The position numbers and the translations under genes were made by a program. From assembly GCF_900129865.1 (NCBI RefSeq), contig NZ_FQXD01000001.1, positions 124,001-188,000 of the forward strand: 64,000 nucleotides of DNA, read 5' to 3'. Origin of the DNA: Virgibacillus chiguensis (GTDB lineage: Bacteria; Bacillota; Bacilli; Bacillales; Amphibacillaceae). Each line of letters opens with the position of its first letter. Position 1 is the stretch's first letter. The notes beneath the pieces were generated by a model that saw only the letters and a program-made list of their open reading frames with translations, was not told the DNA's origin and did not search any database. Below, piece after piece: positions 17,953 through 27,168 of the stretch.

Positions 17953-18780
17953 CTATTTTGCAAATATATGCTTTCCGATTTTTTTAATTTGTGGCCTTGT
18001 CCAAATCCAGCCTGATGTTGCAGTATCTGGATTAAAATAATATATTGCATTTCCAGATGGATCCCAACCGTTAATAGCATCTAATACTGCTTCTTTCGCA
18101 GTCTCATTAGGCGTTAACCAAATTTGTCCATCTGCAACAGCAGTAAAAGCCCGTGGTTCAAAAATAACACCCGATACAGTATTTGGAAATGTTGCACTTT
18201 CTACCCGATTTAGAATAACAGCTGCTACAGCTACTTGACCTACATAAGGTTCCCCTCTTGCTTCTCCATGCACAGCATTTGCCATTAACTGTATGTCATT
18301 TTGCGAGTACCCTTGTGGAACATTGACAGCAGTGCTACTTCCTTGATTGCCCTGCCCTTGATTTGCTCCACCTTTGTTTTTACTAGTAGATTCTTTATTT
18401 CTCTTTTCACCGCCATAATGCGTGAATTTTTTCCCTTGTTTAATTTGTTGCTTTACATAGTTTTCATCATATTCACTGGCCTTTGTAAGTTTTTGTTTTG
18501 TATCTTGTCCAGCTAATCCGTCTATCTCAAGCCCAAACTCATATTGGAAATTGCGTAACGCCCAATACGTCCCCCATCCAAATACACCATCTATTGTTCC
18601 GTTATAAAAACCTAAATATTGTAATCTTGCTTGTAATTCAATTACATCATCACCAACAGCGCCATGTTGAATTACTTGACTACTAAATGCATGCGCTGTT
18701 TTTTCCGTTTGTATTACATTCAATCCAAGAAATAAAAAACTGATAAGGCAAATTGTAATTGTCAGCTTTTTCTCCATCAT
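17953..18780 (-). CDS. sleB: Spore cortex-lytic transglycosylase SleB
   Basis: Hydrolyses muramic-lactam cortex during germination. 275 residues: signal peptide with AHA/FSS-type cleavage (about 30), a peptidoglycan-binding domain (HGAVGDDVIELQARLQYLGF), a low-complexity Gly/Gln/Asn linker, then the catalytic SleB domain with the general acid in AVHGEARGEPYVGQVAVAAV. The start is the ATG after AGGAGGAAG; seven extra in-frame codons upstream are ignored because they lack a ribosome site. First gene of sleB-ypeB. Confidence 0.95.
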   Translation of the reverse strand: MMEKKLTITICLISFLFLGLNVIQTEKTAHAFSSQVIQHGAVGDDVIELQARLQYLGFYNGTIDGVFGWGTYWALRNFQYEFGLEIDGLAGQDTKQKLTKASEYDENYVKQQIKQGKKFTHYGGEKRNKESTSKNKGGANQGQGNQGSSTAVNVPQGYSQNDIQLMANAVHGEARGEPYVGQVAVAAVILNRVESATFPNTVSGVIFEPRAFTAVADGQIWLTPNETAKEAVLDAINGWDPSGNAIYYFNPDTATSGWIWTRPQIKKIGKHIFAK

Positions 18781-18814
18781 ACACTTCCTCCTGCTATTCA
18801 AGGTTTTGTGCTGT

Positions 18815-18843
18815 TAGTTTCCGTTATAATAATCATTTTATTC
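18815..18843 (-). promoter_or_regulatory. Candidate sigma-G promoter of sleB
   Basis: Minus strand GAATA, 17-base spacer, GAAACTA. The minus-35 box fits the sigma-G consensus fully and the minus-10 partly. Transcription would start about 29 bases before the sleB ATG. Confidence 0.4.
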
Positions 18844-18908
18844 ATCTGCTACTTTATATTTGGAAATCAACTAAATAAAAGAATAGCAAGGATTCATGGA
18901 CAATAAAA

Positions 18909-18936
18909 AACCTCTATCACTTAATGGATAAAGGTT
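18909..18936 (-). terminator. Terminator of prsW
   Basis: 10-bp stem (AACCTTTATC / GATAGAGGTT, one G-U) followed by TTTTTT on the minus strand. Confidence 0.85.
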
Positions 18937-18961
18937 CACTGTTTACTTTCATGATCTATCA

Positions 18962-19651
18962 TTAAATTGCGTGGTTTTCTTTCTTTTTTTCGCAAGTTTT
19001 ACGTAAAGCATGTGGGGACAAATTAGCAATTTTCATTCTATGTAATGCGATAACCCATAAAAAAATCATGAATGGTACTAATACAACAACCCAATTACTA
19101 GAAACTATTGTAAGAATATAGTGATATATGGCGTGTAGTACATACGGTATAAAAAATGCTAAGAAAATATTGCGGCGTTTATGTAAAGAATATATTTTAG
19201 CTTTTCCGAAGTAATACCCCATAATTACACCAAATAAAGCATGTGAAGATACGGGGAAGAAAGCCCGAATAAAGGCATAATTAATTCCGTTAGTAAATAA
19301 GTATAAAATATTTTCTAACGTTGCAAAACCGAGACTTATAGCAACAGCATATACAATACCATCATAATGCGCATCAAATTCAGCATGATGATAAATAGCA
19401 TACATGAAAATAAACCATTTAAAGAATTCCTCTAAGAGCCCAACAAGCAAAAACGATTCACTAACTGGATGATTAATAATACCTTCTGCTTGAAAAACAT
19501 ATTGGATAAACATGATAGGGAAAACTAACAACATTCCAAAAATAAAGTTTCTCGCAATTAGAGTTATTGGTTCAGAGAAACGGTCTTTTAAATAAAAAAA
19601 TGACATTAAAGCCAAAGCTGGCGCAACACCAGCAGATAATATAGAAAACAT
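18962..19651 (-). CDS. prsW: Intramembrane protease PrsW
   Basis: Site-1 protease that, in B. subtilis, cuts anti-sigma factor RsiW in response to antimicrobial peptides and envelope stress. 229 residues with about seven membrane segments. Catalytic-type motifs are present: GLLEEFFKW (EExxxK, about 70-78), FDAHYDGIVYA and HALFGVIMGYYFG. Neither sigW nor rsiW is in the window. Monocistronic, with its own terminator. Confidence 0.92.
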   Translation of the reverse strand: MFSILSAGVAPALALMSFFYLKDRFSEPITLIARNFIFGMLLVFPIMFIQYVFQAEGIINHPVSESFLLVGLLEEFFKWFIFMYAIYHHAEFDAHYDGIVYAVAISLGFATLENILYLFTNGINYAFIRAFFPVSSHALFGVIMGYYFGKAKIYSLHKRRNIFLAFFIPYVLHAIYHYILTIVSSNWVVVLVPFMIFLWVIALHRMKIANLSPHALRKTCEKKKENHAI

Positions 19652-19824
19652 AGCTCCCCCTATCCTTTCCCGTTAGTAAACCTATATCATGTGTGAGCAA
19701 ATATCAGTCATTTAAATTCAATTATTAGGCTCTATTTCTATAAGACTAGTATGGCCTATGCAAATTACAAAGCAATAAATATATAAGTGCTCACACAAAT
19801 GATATGCATATGATTAATTTGGGA

Positions 19825-20823
19825 TTAAACAGCAAACAATGCAGCTATATCTCTCTGTTCACTAGCTAATCCAACCATTAATTTTATACGAGCTTTTTTA
19901 CTGTCATAATCTCTTCCTAAAATAACACCAGCTTGTTTTAAATCAAAGGTGCTTCCTTTATAATCATACGTGGTGTATACTTCACCTTCAACTGCAGAAG
20001 TTGTAATAACTACAATGATTCCTGATTTAACACAACGTTTAATTTCGGTCATCATTCCAGGCGATACTTGCCCTCTACCAACACCTTCTAAAATAATGCC
20101 ATCTACCTTAGCTTCTCTAGCTGCTCGGATATATTTGTCACCTGCTTGCATATAACATTTAATAATATCAACTTCAGGTATCACATTTGTCAATTTATAG
20201 TATTCATTTCCTATTGGTTTTTGAAATATATGTACAGCTTCGTTATCTATAATGCCTAAATATCCAAAGCCAAACGAATTAAACCCCTGTACATTGGAAG
20301 CATGCTCTTTTTTTACATAACGAGAATGAAATATTCTTTCATTAAATACAACAACAACACCAACATTGTATAAATCATTACTAGACGCAGTTAAGACAGC
20401 ATGTTTAATATTAATAAAAGCATCTGTTCCAACTTCTCTCGGTGATCGCTGTGAACCTGTAAACACAATAGGCTTTTCATGATCTGTAATTAAGTTCATA
20501 AAATAAGAAGTTTCTTCTAATGTGTCTGTTCCTTGGGTAATAACAACCCCTGAAACTTGATCATTCGCTAAGTGCAAATCTATTCTTTCTTTTATAGCTA
20601 ATAAATCGTCAAACGAAAGATGCATGCTGGCTTTTTGTAGCATAGATTCGACTTGTAAGTCAATGTGCTTAGGTATATCACAGTACTGAACAATCTCTTC
20701 ACCTGAGATGACACCAGATTGCAAAAGTCCAGTATCTTCTTTTTTTTCACTTGCGATGGTGCCCCCAGTAGCAATTAGTACCACCTTTTTATTTTCCAAT
20801 GATTTACACCTACAATCTAGCAT
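19825..20823 (-). CDS. L-asparaginase (type I-like, cytoplasmic)
   Basis: Hydrolyses asparagine to aspartate and ammonia. 332 residues. The nucleophile threonine lies in LIATGGTIAS (about 16-25) and the second triad in ITQGTDTLEETSYF (about 99-112), with ITTSAVEGEVY near residue 280. No signal peptide, so probably cytoplasmic. The extra 10 N-terminal residues before KKVVLIATGG are unusual but no internal ATG fits better. No asparaginase regulator or aspartase gene is adjacent, unlike B. subtilis ansAB. Confidence 0.9.
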   Translation of the reverse strand: MLDCRCKSLENKKVVLIATGGTIASEKKEDTGLLQSGVISGEEIVQYCDIPKHIDLQVESMLQKASMHLSFDDLLAIKERIDLHLANDQVSGVVITQGTDTLEETSYFMNLITDHEKPIVFTGSQRSPREVGTDAFINIKHAVLTASSNDLYNVGVVVVFNERIFHSRYVKKEHASNVQGFNSFGFGYLGIIDNEAVHIFQKPIGNEYYKLTNVIPEVDIIKCYMQAGDKYIRAAREAKVDGIILEGVGRGQVSPGMMTEIKRCVKSGIIVVITTSAVEGEVYTTYDYKGSTFDLKQAGVILGRDYDSKKARIKLMVGLASEQRDIAALFAV

Positions 20824-20991
20824 ATTCTAACTAATCTAATAGTAGCATTTTCCTCTTATTTTTTACAAGAAAACATATAACTTTTCGGGTGAAACGTTCA
20901 CATAGAGCCAAGAAACGAGCTAAAGTGGATGCTTAAAAAATGAACTTTAGGAGCAGTATTAAAAATGCATGAAAACAAGTGAACAATCATG

Positions 20992-21957
20992 TTAGTTTAA
21001 TTTTGATGAAATAGACTGAGCAATTGCTTCTCCATGAAAACGCCCATTTTCAATAAAAATTTTGTTATTATTAAAACCAGCAGCTACCACTCCAGCAATG
21101 TAAACGCCAGGTATATTTGTTTCATATGTTGTTTCATCATAGTTGGGCACACCTGTCGTATCATTCACTTCTATACCTGTGGAAGTAAGTAATAAAAAAT
21201 CAGGATGATAGCCTGTCATTGCAAATACAAAGTCATTTGACAAACGATATGCTTGTTGATTGACTTCGTAAATTAATGAATTATGAGTGATTTCACATAT
21301 ATGTGCATTAAAAATCATATTTACTTTTTCTTTTCTTACAAGCGAATCAAACTCAGGTAATATCCACGGCTTTATACTATCTGAATATTCACTCCCGCGA
21401 TAGAGTACAGTTACATGCGCACCAGCTTTGTAAAGCTCCATTGCTGCATCTACAGCTGAGTTTTTCCCACCAATAACCGCTACATTTTTACGAAAGTATG
21501 GGTGAGCTTCTTTAAAATAATGTGATACTTTAGGAAGTTCCTCACCAGGTATACGCATCATATTTGGTTGTCCATAATAACCAGTAGCTATTACTACATA
21601 CTTTGCTTTATATGCTTGTTTTGTCGTAACAACACGGAAATCATCATCCAATGGTTCCACTTTTGTCACTTGCTCAAATGTATGAATTCTCAACTGTTTA
21701 CGTTGTGCTACAGCACGATAGTAAGAGAGCGCTTGATTACGTACTGGTTTATGTTCTTCTGTAATGAATGCAACGTCTCCAATTTCTAATCTATCACTTG
21801 AACTAAAAAATGTTTGGTGTGTAGGATAATGATAAATAGCATTGACAATATTTCCCTTTTCAATAATTAATGGTTGTATACCTAAATTTTGCAATTCAAT
21901 TGCGGCAGACATTCCGCATGGTCCTCCACCAATGACTATCACTTTTTCTTGTTGCAT
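20992..21957 (-). CDS. ypdA: Putative bacillithiol disulfide reductase YpdA/Bdr
   Basis: FAD/NADPH-dependent oxidoreductase proposed to reduce bacillithiol disulfide. 321 residues: FAD motif GGGPCGMSAA (about 9-18) carrying the family-specific cysteine, ATGYYGQPN in the middle, NADPH-binding VIGGKNSAVDAA (about 159-170), and FAD-contacting GVYIAGVVAAG near the C-terminus. Position next to the glutamate dehydrogenase gene is conserved in Bacillus. Gap to that gene is 231 bases with a terminator, so it is transcribed separately. Confidence 0.92.
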   Translation of the reverse strand: MQQEKVIVIGGGPCGMSAAIELQNLGIQPLIIEKGNIVNAIYHYPTHQTFFSSSDRLEIGDVAFITEEHKPVRNQALSYYRAVAQRKQLRIHTFEQVTKVEPLDDDFRVVTTKQAYKAKYVVIATGYYGQPNMMRIPGEELPKVSHYFKEAHPYFRKNVAVIGGKNSAVDAAMELYKAGAHVTVLYRGSEYSDSIKPWILPEFDSLVRKEKVNMIFNAHICEITHNSLIYEVNQQAYRLSNDFVFAMTGYHPDFLLLTSTGIEVNDTTGVPNYDETTYETNIPGVYIAGVVAAGFNNNKIFIENGRFHGEAIAQSISSKLN

Positions 21958-22115
21958 AGCATAAAACCCTTCTTTCTATTTTGCAATTATACTTATTTTT
22001 ATATGTATTAAAATGTTGTAATAATGATTAATAAAAGTAGATTAAAAATGAACGATCGAATATCCTTCACTCAGGAAATCCCTTGTCTGAACACAGTATC
22101 TATAAGCTTGTAGAG

Positions 22116-22154
22116 AAAAAACTCTTATCCTACTATACAAGATAAGAGTTTTTT
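22116..22154 (-). terminator. Terminator of glutamate dehydrogenase gene
   Basis: Perfect 14-bp stem (AAAAAACTCTTATC / GATAAGAGTTTTTT), 11-base loop, T6 on either strand. Confidence 0.93.
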
Positions 22155-22187
22155 CGTCATTTGTTATGCCTAACATCGGACTACGAT

Positions 22188-23468
22188 TTAAACCCAACCG
22201 CGGAATCTGGATGCTTCAGCCATCTTTCGAACTCCAATCATATAAGCAGCTAAACGCATATCCACACGTCTCGTTTCAGCAGTGTTATAGATTGAATTGA
22301 ATGCTTTAATCATTGTTTCATGAAGCTTAACATCTATTTCTTCTTCTGACCAATAATAGCCTTGATTATTTTGCACCCATTCAAAATAAGATACGGTGAC
22401 TCCTCCAGCAGAAGCTAGCACATCTGGTACTAACAAGATGCCACGTTCTGTTAGAATTTTGGTTGCTTCCATTGTAGTCGGTCCATTAGCAGCTTCAACT
22501 ACAATACTAGCCTTAATCTTGTAAGCGTTTTCCTCTGTGATTTGATTCTCAACCGCTGCAGGTACAAGAATATCACAATCCATTTCTAACAATTCCTTGT
22601 TTGTAATAGTATTGTTAAAAAGTTTGGTGACGGTTCCAAAGCTATCCCTGCGATCTAATAAATAATCAATATCTAGTCCTTCTGAATCGTAAAGACCGCC
22701 GTAAGCATCGGAAATACCTACTACCTTAGCTCCTGCATCGTGCAAAAACTTTGATAGGAAACTTCCTGCATTTCCAAACCCTTGAACGATTACTCTCGCT
22801 CCTTTTACATCAAGCCCTTTCTTTTTAGCAGCTTCATTAATGCAAATTGTTACACCCTTTGCAGTTGCAGATTCTCTTCCATGCGATCCACCAAGAACTA
22901 TTGGCTTACCAGTAATAAAACCTGGACTGTTGAATTCGTCAATGCGGCTATACTCATCCATCATCCAAGCCATAATCTGTGAATTCGTAAAAACGTCTGG
23001 TGCGGGTATATCTTTTGTTGGCCCTACAATTTGACTAATTGCACGTACATACCCTCTACTAAGTCCTTCTAACTCCCGAAATGACATTTCACGAGGATCA
23101 CAAATAATACCACCTTTTCCCCCACCATAAGGTAGGTTGACAATGCCCGCCTTTAAACTCATCCAAATAGATAATGCTTTCACTTCTTTTTCAGTGACAT
23201 CTGGATGGAATCTTACACCGCCCTTTGTCGGGCCAACAGCATCATTGTGTTGAGCGCGGTACCCAGTAAATACTTTAATGGATCCATCATCCATGCGCAC
23301 TGGAATACGAACTGTCATCATCCGAACAGGGTCTTTGAATAGTTCAAAGACTTCCTCAGGGTAACCCAGTTTCTCCAATGCAGTTTTTACAACAGCTCGT
23401 GTTGAACTTAATACATCCATTTTTTCATTTACTTCTTTGGTAGAATCTGCTGCGTTATCGGCTACCAT
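22188..23468 (-). CDS. gudB: NAD-dependent glutamate dehydrogenase
   Basis: Catabolises glutamate to 2-oxoglutarate and ammonia. 426 residues. Catalytic lysine region PYGGGKGGI (about 114-122), glutamate-binding GPTKGGVRF, NAD-binding VQGFGNAGSF. The duplicated codons that silence gudB in laboratory B. subtilis 168 are not evident, so the enzyme should be active. It could equally be called rocG; position beside ypdA favours gudB. ATG after a GGAGGTAAATTC site. Confidence 0.95.
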   Translation of the reverse strand: MVADNAADSTKEVNEKMDVLSSTRAVVKTALEKLGYPEEVFELFKDPVRMMTVRIPVRMDDGSIKVFTGYRAQHNDAVGPTKGGVRFHPDVTEKEVKALSIWMSLKAGIVNLPYGGGKGGIICDPREMSFRELEGLSRGYVRAISQIVGPTKDIPAPDVFTNSQIMAWMMDEYSRIDEFNSPGFITGKPIVLGGSHGRESATAKGVTICINEAAKKKGLDVKGARVIVQGFGNAGSFLSKFLHDAGAKVVGISDAYGGLYDSEGLDIDYLLDRRDSFGTVTKLFNNTITNKELLEMDCDILVPAAVENQITEENAYKIKASIVVEAANGPTTMEATKILTERGILLVPDVLASAGGVTVSYFEWVQNNQGYYWSEEEIDVKLHETMIKAFNSIYNTAETRRVDMRLAAYMIGVRKMAEASRFRGWV

Positions 23469-23898
23469 GAATTTACCTCCTAGTATATCTCTAAATAATT
23501 TATTGACAGAGGATGTTCAAAAGCTTATGGAAAAGAACAATGGAACTTTTCTCCGTATGGCAAGCAAATGATTAAACATGTTGAAGTTAGATACTGTAGA
23601 ACAAATCTTTACTGTTCTTTTTGATTTTTTTACTATAACCCCTACCAAAAAGTTTCCCATAAACAAATGGTCCTTTTTCCGCTTTAGTGAACATGCGCTA
23701 ATAGCTGTACTCAGACATTAGTATACACTTTCGTTGTAAATATGCAATATAATTACTCGCAATTTCTGCTTCTCCTATTACATGAACTTTAAAAAATATA
23801 TGCTTTAGTCTGAATACAAGATTTATCCCAATAGATATCGTAACATTTTATTATACAAGGTGCTAGTCCATAATCTTTTTTTAGGTAAAAATATCGAT
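23469..23898. other. Gene-free stretch upstream of gudB
   Basis: About 430 bases, AT-rich, presumably the gudB control region. I found no coding sequence, riboswitch or convincing operator. Confidence 0.5.
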
Positions 23899-24477
23899 TT
23901 ATGCAAATAGAGCACGAATTTGTTTTACGGCATCGGTAGCGAATATCAATTTTCCGTATTCTTGTAAACGATAAGTAGTAACAATGCTTGGATTAGCAAA
24001 TTCGGATAAAACAGCTATGACATCTTCTCGATTCGCACCATTTAACTCCGTATCATTTAATAACATATAATAATAAGGATCCATATAATATATTTTTCCG
24101 CCGGTAATATTCATCGAAGCTAAAGAAGACGCAACACCAATAACAGCTTCCAAATCACAAAAAGAAAACAACAGTTTTTTATTTTCATCAAGAGTAACCT
24201 TCATTTCCACAAATTCATCATCATAGTCCACATCTTCTAATTTTTGCGTTACAATAACATGCATACCTTGCGCTTGCATTAAATGCACTTGCACAAGCAG
24301 TGCCCCTTCTAGTTCAAATCCTAATTCAGAACTGGCTTCATACATCATATCGCTAAACAATTTCCGAACATTTGAACCATCATACCATAAGTCATCTTTT
24401 GTAAATCCTCTTTCAATTAAATCATCAAAAGTCAAAAAGATCGTAAATTGGTTATTAGACACTCTCTCAATTCGCAT
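23899..24477 (-). CDS. ypbH: MecA-family adaptor protein (YpbH-like)
   Basis: Adaptor that delivers proteins to the ClpC chaperone. 192 residues: N-terminal MRIERVSNNQFTIFLTFDDL binds substrate in MecA, an acidic middle (EDVDYDDEFVEMK), and a C-terminal ClpC-binding domain ending EYGKLIFATDAV. The start is the ATG after AAAGGAGG, seven codons inside a longer frame. Neighbours recQ-ypbB identify it as the YpbH paralogue and not MecA itself, which is usually near spx. Confidence 0.88.
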   Translation of the reverse strand: MRIERVSNNQFTIFLTFDDLIERGFTKDDLWYDGSNVRKLFSDMMYEASSELGFELEGALLVQVHLMQAQGMHVIVTQKLEDVDYDDEFVEMKVTLDENKKLLFSFCDLEAVIGVASSLASMNITGGKIYYMDPYYYMLLNDTELNGANREDVIAVLSEFANPSIVTTYRLQEYGKLIFATDAVKQIRALFA

Positions 24478-24711
24478 ATTGTAACCTCCTTTAAACATCT
24501 ATCATTAAATAAATCATTTATTCGTAAAAACATCTATCCATGGTAAAAGAACTGTGCGTTTCGTGACAGAACAGCATAAAAAGATGGAACGAATTAAAGT
24601 TCAAGTGGGTATTTACTGATTTTCTTATTATACTATATGCTACAAATACAATTGTTGAACAATTTCAATTACATTTAACTTACAAATATAAATGAGGTAT
24701 AAGAAAACTTT

Positions 24712-25038
24712 TTACAGCACTTCAAAATCAAAGCTATAAAATGAAATAGTAGTAAACAACTTATCTCCTATAATAAAATAAGCACCAACGATGATAAGTA
24801 GGATAAAAAAAACAATGAATAAGAATCTTTGCGTAGGATTACTTATTCTTAATCGGATAGTTTGCTTTTTCTGCTGATGAGTCTCTTTCCTTGGTGGTAA
24901 ATTCAAAACATCTATATCCTTCTCCTGTTTGGAATCTGGTACTTGTTCCATAGTATTACTGTCCGCTTCATTTACTTCTTGAACTTTGCGTCGTAATTGT
25001 TTTGCTTGATCTCTTGTAGGGTTGTGTTCTGTGTTCAT
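24712..25038 (-). CDS. Small single-pass membrane protein (YpbE position)
   Basis: 108 residues: a charged cytoplasmic N-terminal part rich in Gln, Lys and Glu, one membrane segment (about 76-97, FLFIVFFILLIIVGAYFIIG) and a short outer tail. It occupies the place of B. subtilis ypbE, whose product has a C-terminal LysM domain. This one ends soon after the membrane helix and has none. The ATG overlaps the ypbD stop as ATGA, indicating translational coupling. Function unknown. Confidence 0.7.
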   Translation of the reverse strand: MNTEHNPTRDQAKQLRRKVQEVNEADSNTMEQVPDSKQEKDIDVLNLPPRKETHQQKKQTIRLRISNPTQRFLFIVFFILLIIVGAYFIIGDKLFTTISFYSFDFEVL

Positions 25039-25619
25039 CGCATCCACACCTCTCTTTTAAATCGAATGAAAAAGCCTAATAAAACATCAACGATAAAATG
25101 CGCTGTAATTGTAACTACTAGATTGTCCGTTATATGGAATAAATATCCTAAATAAAAACTAACAAGCAACACGGATACAAGTAATACAGGCTTTTTTAAA
25201 TAGCGGAAATGTACAAGCGCAAATAGAATACTTGCCACCCAATAACCAAAAGTAGTCTGAATAACGCCACGAAACAACATCTCTTCAGACAGAGCAACTA
25301 AAATGGAAATAGTAACAATAAACCAAACGGGCTGGTTAGCAAACAATTTTTCATTTATTCCTCCATCATCGTAATATTTAGCGGGTAACGTATATGTTAA
25401 GAACCAATCAACCATTACAATGATAAAACCAGGTAAAACTCCATAATAAATTATTTCTTCTATATTCCAAACAAACATTTCCTTCCAGCAAACGAAAAAG
25501 GATTCAAAGAATAAAACACTTCCGCCAACGCTAAATAGGATAAGAATGAATTGTGAAATGATCATTTGCTTCCGCAACTCAGCACGATCCATTCGTTTAA
25601 TATAATCAATTTGTTTCAT
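25035..25619 (-). CDS. ypbD: CPBP intramembrane metalloprotease (YpbD-like)
   Basis: 194 residues, about six membrane segments. CPBP/Abi motifs are visible: SEEMLFRGVIQ (motif 1, EExxxR), FALVHFRY (motif 2) and TAHFIVDVLLG (motif 3). This family includes CAAX-type proteases and bacteriocin self-protection proteins; the substrate here is unknown. I use the ATG rather than the upstream TTG because GGGG precedes it at good distance. It overlaps the end of recQ by 14 bases. Confidence 0.85.
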   Translation of the reverse strand: MKQIDYIKRMDRAELRKQMIISQFILILFSVGGSVLFFESFFVCWKEMFVWNIEEIIYYGVLPGFIIVMVDWFLTYTLPAKYYDDGGINEKLFANQPVWFIVTISILVALSEEMLFRGVIQTTFGYWVASILFALVHFRYLKKPVLLVSVLLVSFYLGYLFHITDNLVVTITAHFIVDVLLGFFIRFKREVWMR

Positions 25620-27168
25620 AAGTATCCCCAATGAGTAATTTTTGCTTTAGTTTTTCCCGCCAGGAATAGTTCATACAAGACGGTGTTTTCTTTTGTACAG
25701 GATGCCAGTTGTCCCACAAAAAGCCACAATTACTACAACATTGGTCAGTAGTAGGAGGTAATATTGATGGCGTAAATTCTTTATATAAATGTTTTCTCAA
25801 ACATTCGGTGTGGTGAATCCAATTTAGTACTTGATTCAATCTTGATTGTTTTGCTTTGTTTCTTTTTTCAATATAGTTGCTAATATATTGATAAGCTTTA
25901 TTCCAAGTGTCTATATGAAAGTAAATATTGCTTTGCCTTATAATTGCATACCTTTCCAATTGATAACGTATGAATCGCCACTGTTGACTAGAGATACCTA
26001 GCTGCTCAGATAATTCTTCTTCCTGTAAAGGCAAAGGTTTTTTTTGGTCATACCATTGCTTTAACTTTTGGAAGACGGCGACCAATTCATCTATTTCTGG
26101 CAGTTCGCGACGAATAATAAACTTAGGTAAATGTATATCTTTCCTGCAGTAAAGCAAAACACTCACACTTGCTTTCCCATCTCTCCCTGCTCTACCAATC
26201 TCCTGAATATAACTTTCCAATTGTGTTGTTAAATGATAATGGATAATTAACCGGATGTCTGCCTTATTAATTCCCATACCGAAAGCACTCGTACAACAAA
26301 CCACATCAATTTGATCGTTCATAAACTGTTGCTGAATAGAAATACGGTCATTTTGTTCCATTCCCCCATGATATACTGCAACACGCCGGTTAATTCTTTC
26401 AGCCAACAATACAGCTATTTCTTCCGCTTTTTGACGGCTTGAGAAATAAATTAAAGCAGGTACATGGTATTTCTTGAAAATAGCCGTTAATACTGTCATT
26501 TTATCATGTTCATCGTCTACTTTTTGAATGCAAAGGGCAATATTGCTCCGATCTATGGGATAAACATGTTTTTTAAAAGCTAAATTTCCTAACGACTGAA
26601 TGATATCAGCTTGTACTTTAGATGTTGCTGTAGCACTGAGTGCTAGTGTAGGTGGATAGTTACAATATGTAATAATGTGCTGTAAACGCATATAATCAGG
26701 CCTAAATTCATGTCCCCACTGTGAAATACAATGAGCTTCATCAATTACAAACAAGCTTACTTTCAATGTTTTTAATTTATTTTGTAACATTTCCTGTTGT
26801 AGTAGCTCTGGGGATACATAAATTAAACGATACGTATGTAATGTTTGTAATACTTGTTCTCGTTCTTTTCGATCCATAAAACTGTTTATTGCTGCTACTT
26901 GCTTCCACTGCTTTGCTTTTAATTGCTTTACTTGATCCATCATTAATGAAATAAGTGGCGATACAACAATAGTTATCCCATCTTGCAACATTGCAGGCAA
27001 TTGATAACAGATCGATTTTCCTGATCCAGTTGGCAACACACCAAGTACATTTTTTCCTGCTATAACATCTTCTATTATTTCTCGTTGCCCACGACGAAAG
27101 GACGTATAACCAAAAAATTGGTTTAATTTTTGTTCCAAATAATCTACAGGCTGCTCCACTCTAATCAC
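25606..27168 (-). CDS. recQ: RecQ-family DNA helicase (short, RecS-like)
   Basis: 3'-5' DNA helicase of recombination and fork repair. 520 residues: Walker A LPTGSGKS near 46-53, DEAH box in VIDEAHCISQWG, ARF-like motif and LSATAT, and motif VI RAGRDG. A cysteine cluster (C...QCCSNC) near 475-490 suggests the RecQ zinc element. It ends soon after and lacks the HRDC domain, as in the second B. subtilis RecQ (RecS). Overlaps ypbB upstream by 8 bases and ypbD downstream by 14. Confidence 0.94.
   Translation of the reverse strand: MIRVEQPVDYLEQKLNQFFGYTSFRRGQREIIEDVIAGKNVLGVLPTGSGKSICYQLPAMLQDGITIVVSPLISLMMDQVKQLKAKQWKQVAAINSFMDRKEREQVLQTLHTYRLIYVSPELLQQEMLQNKLKTLKVSLFVIDEAHCISQWGHEFRPDYMRLQHIITYCNYPPTLALSATATSKVQADIIQSLGNLAFKKHVYPIDRSNIALCIQKVDDEHDKMTVLTAIFKKYHVPALIYFSSRQKAEEIAVLLAERINRRVAVYHGGMEQNDRISIQQQFMNDQIDVVCCTSAFGMGINKADIRLIIHYHLTTQLESYIQEIGRAGRDGKASVSVLLYCRKDIHLPKFIIRRELPEIDELVAVFQKLKQWYDQKKPLPLQEEELSEQLGISSQQWRFIRYQLERYAIIRQSNIYFHIDTWNKAYQYISNYIEKRNKAKQSRLNQVLNWIHHTECLRKHLYKEFTPSILPPTTDQCCSNCGFLWDNWHPVQKKTPSCMNYSWREKLKQKLLIGDTYETN

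Noticed and set aside
22188-23468. Inactivated gudB as in B. subtilis 168
   Set aside because: No duplicated tripeptide was seen and the conserved motifs are intact.
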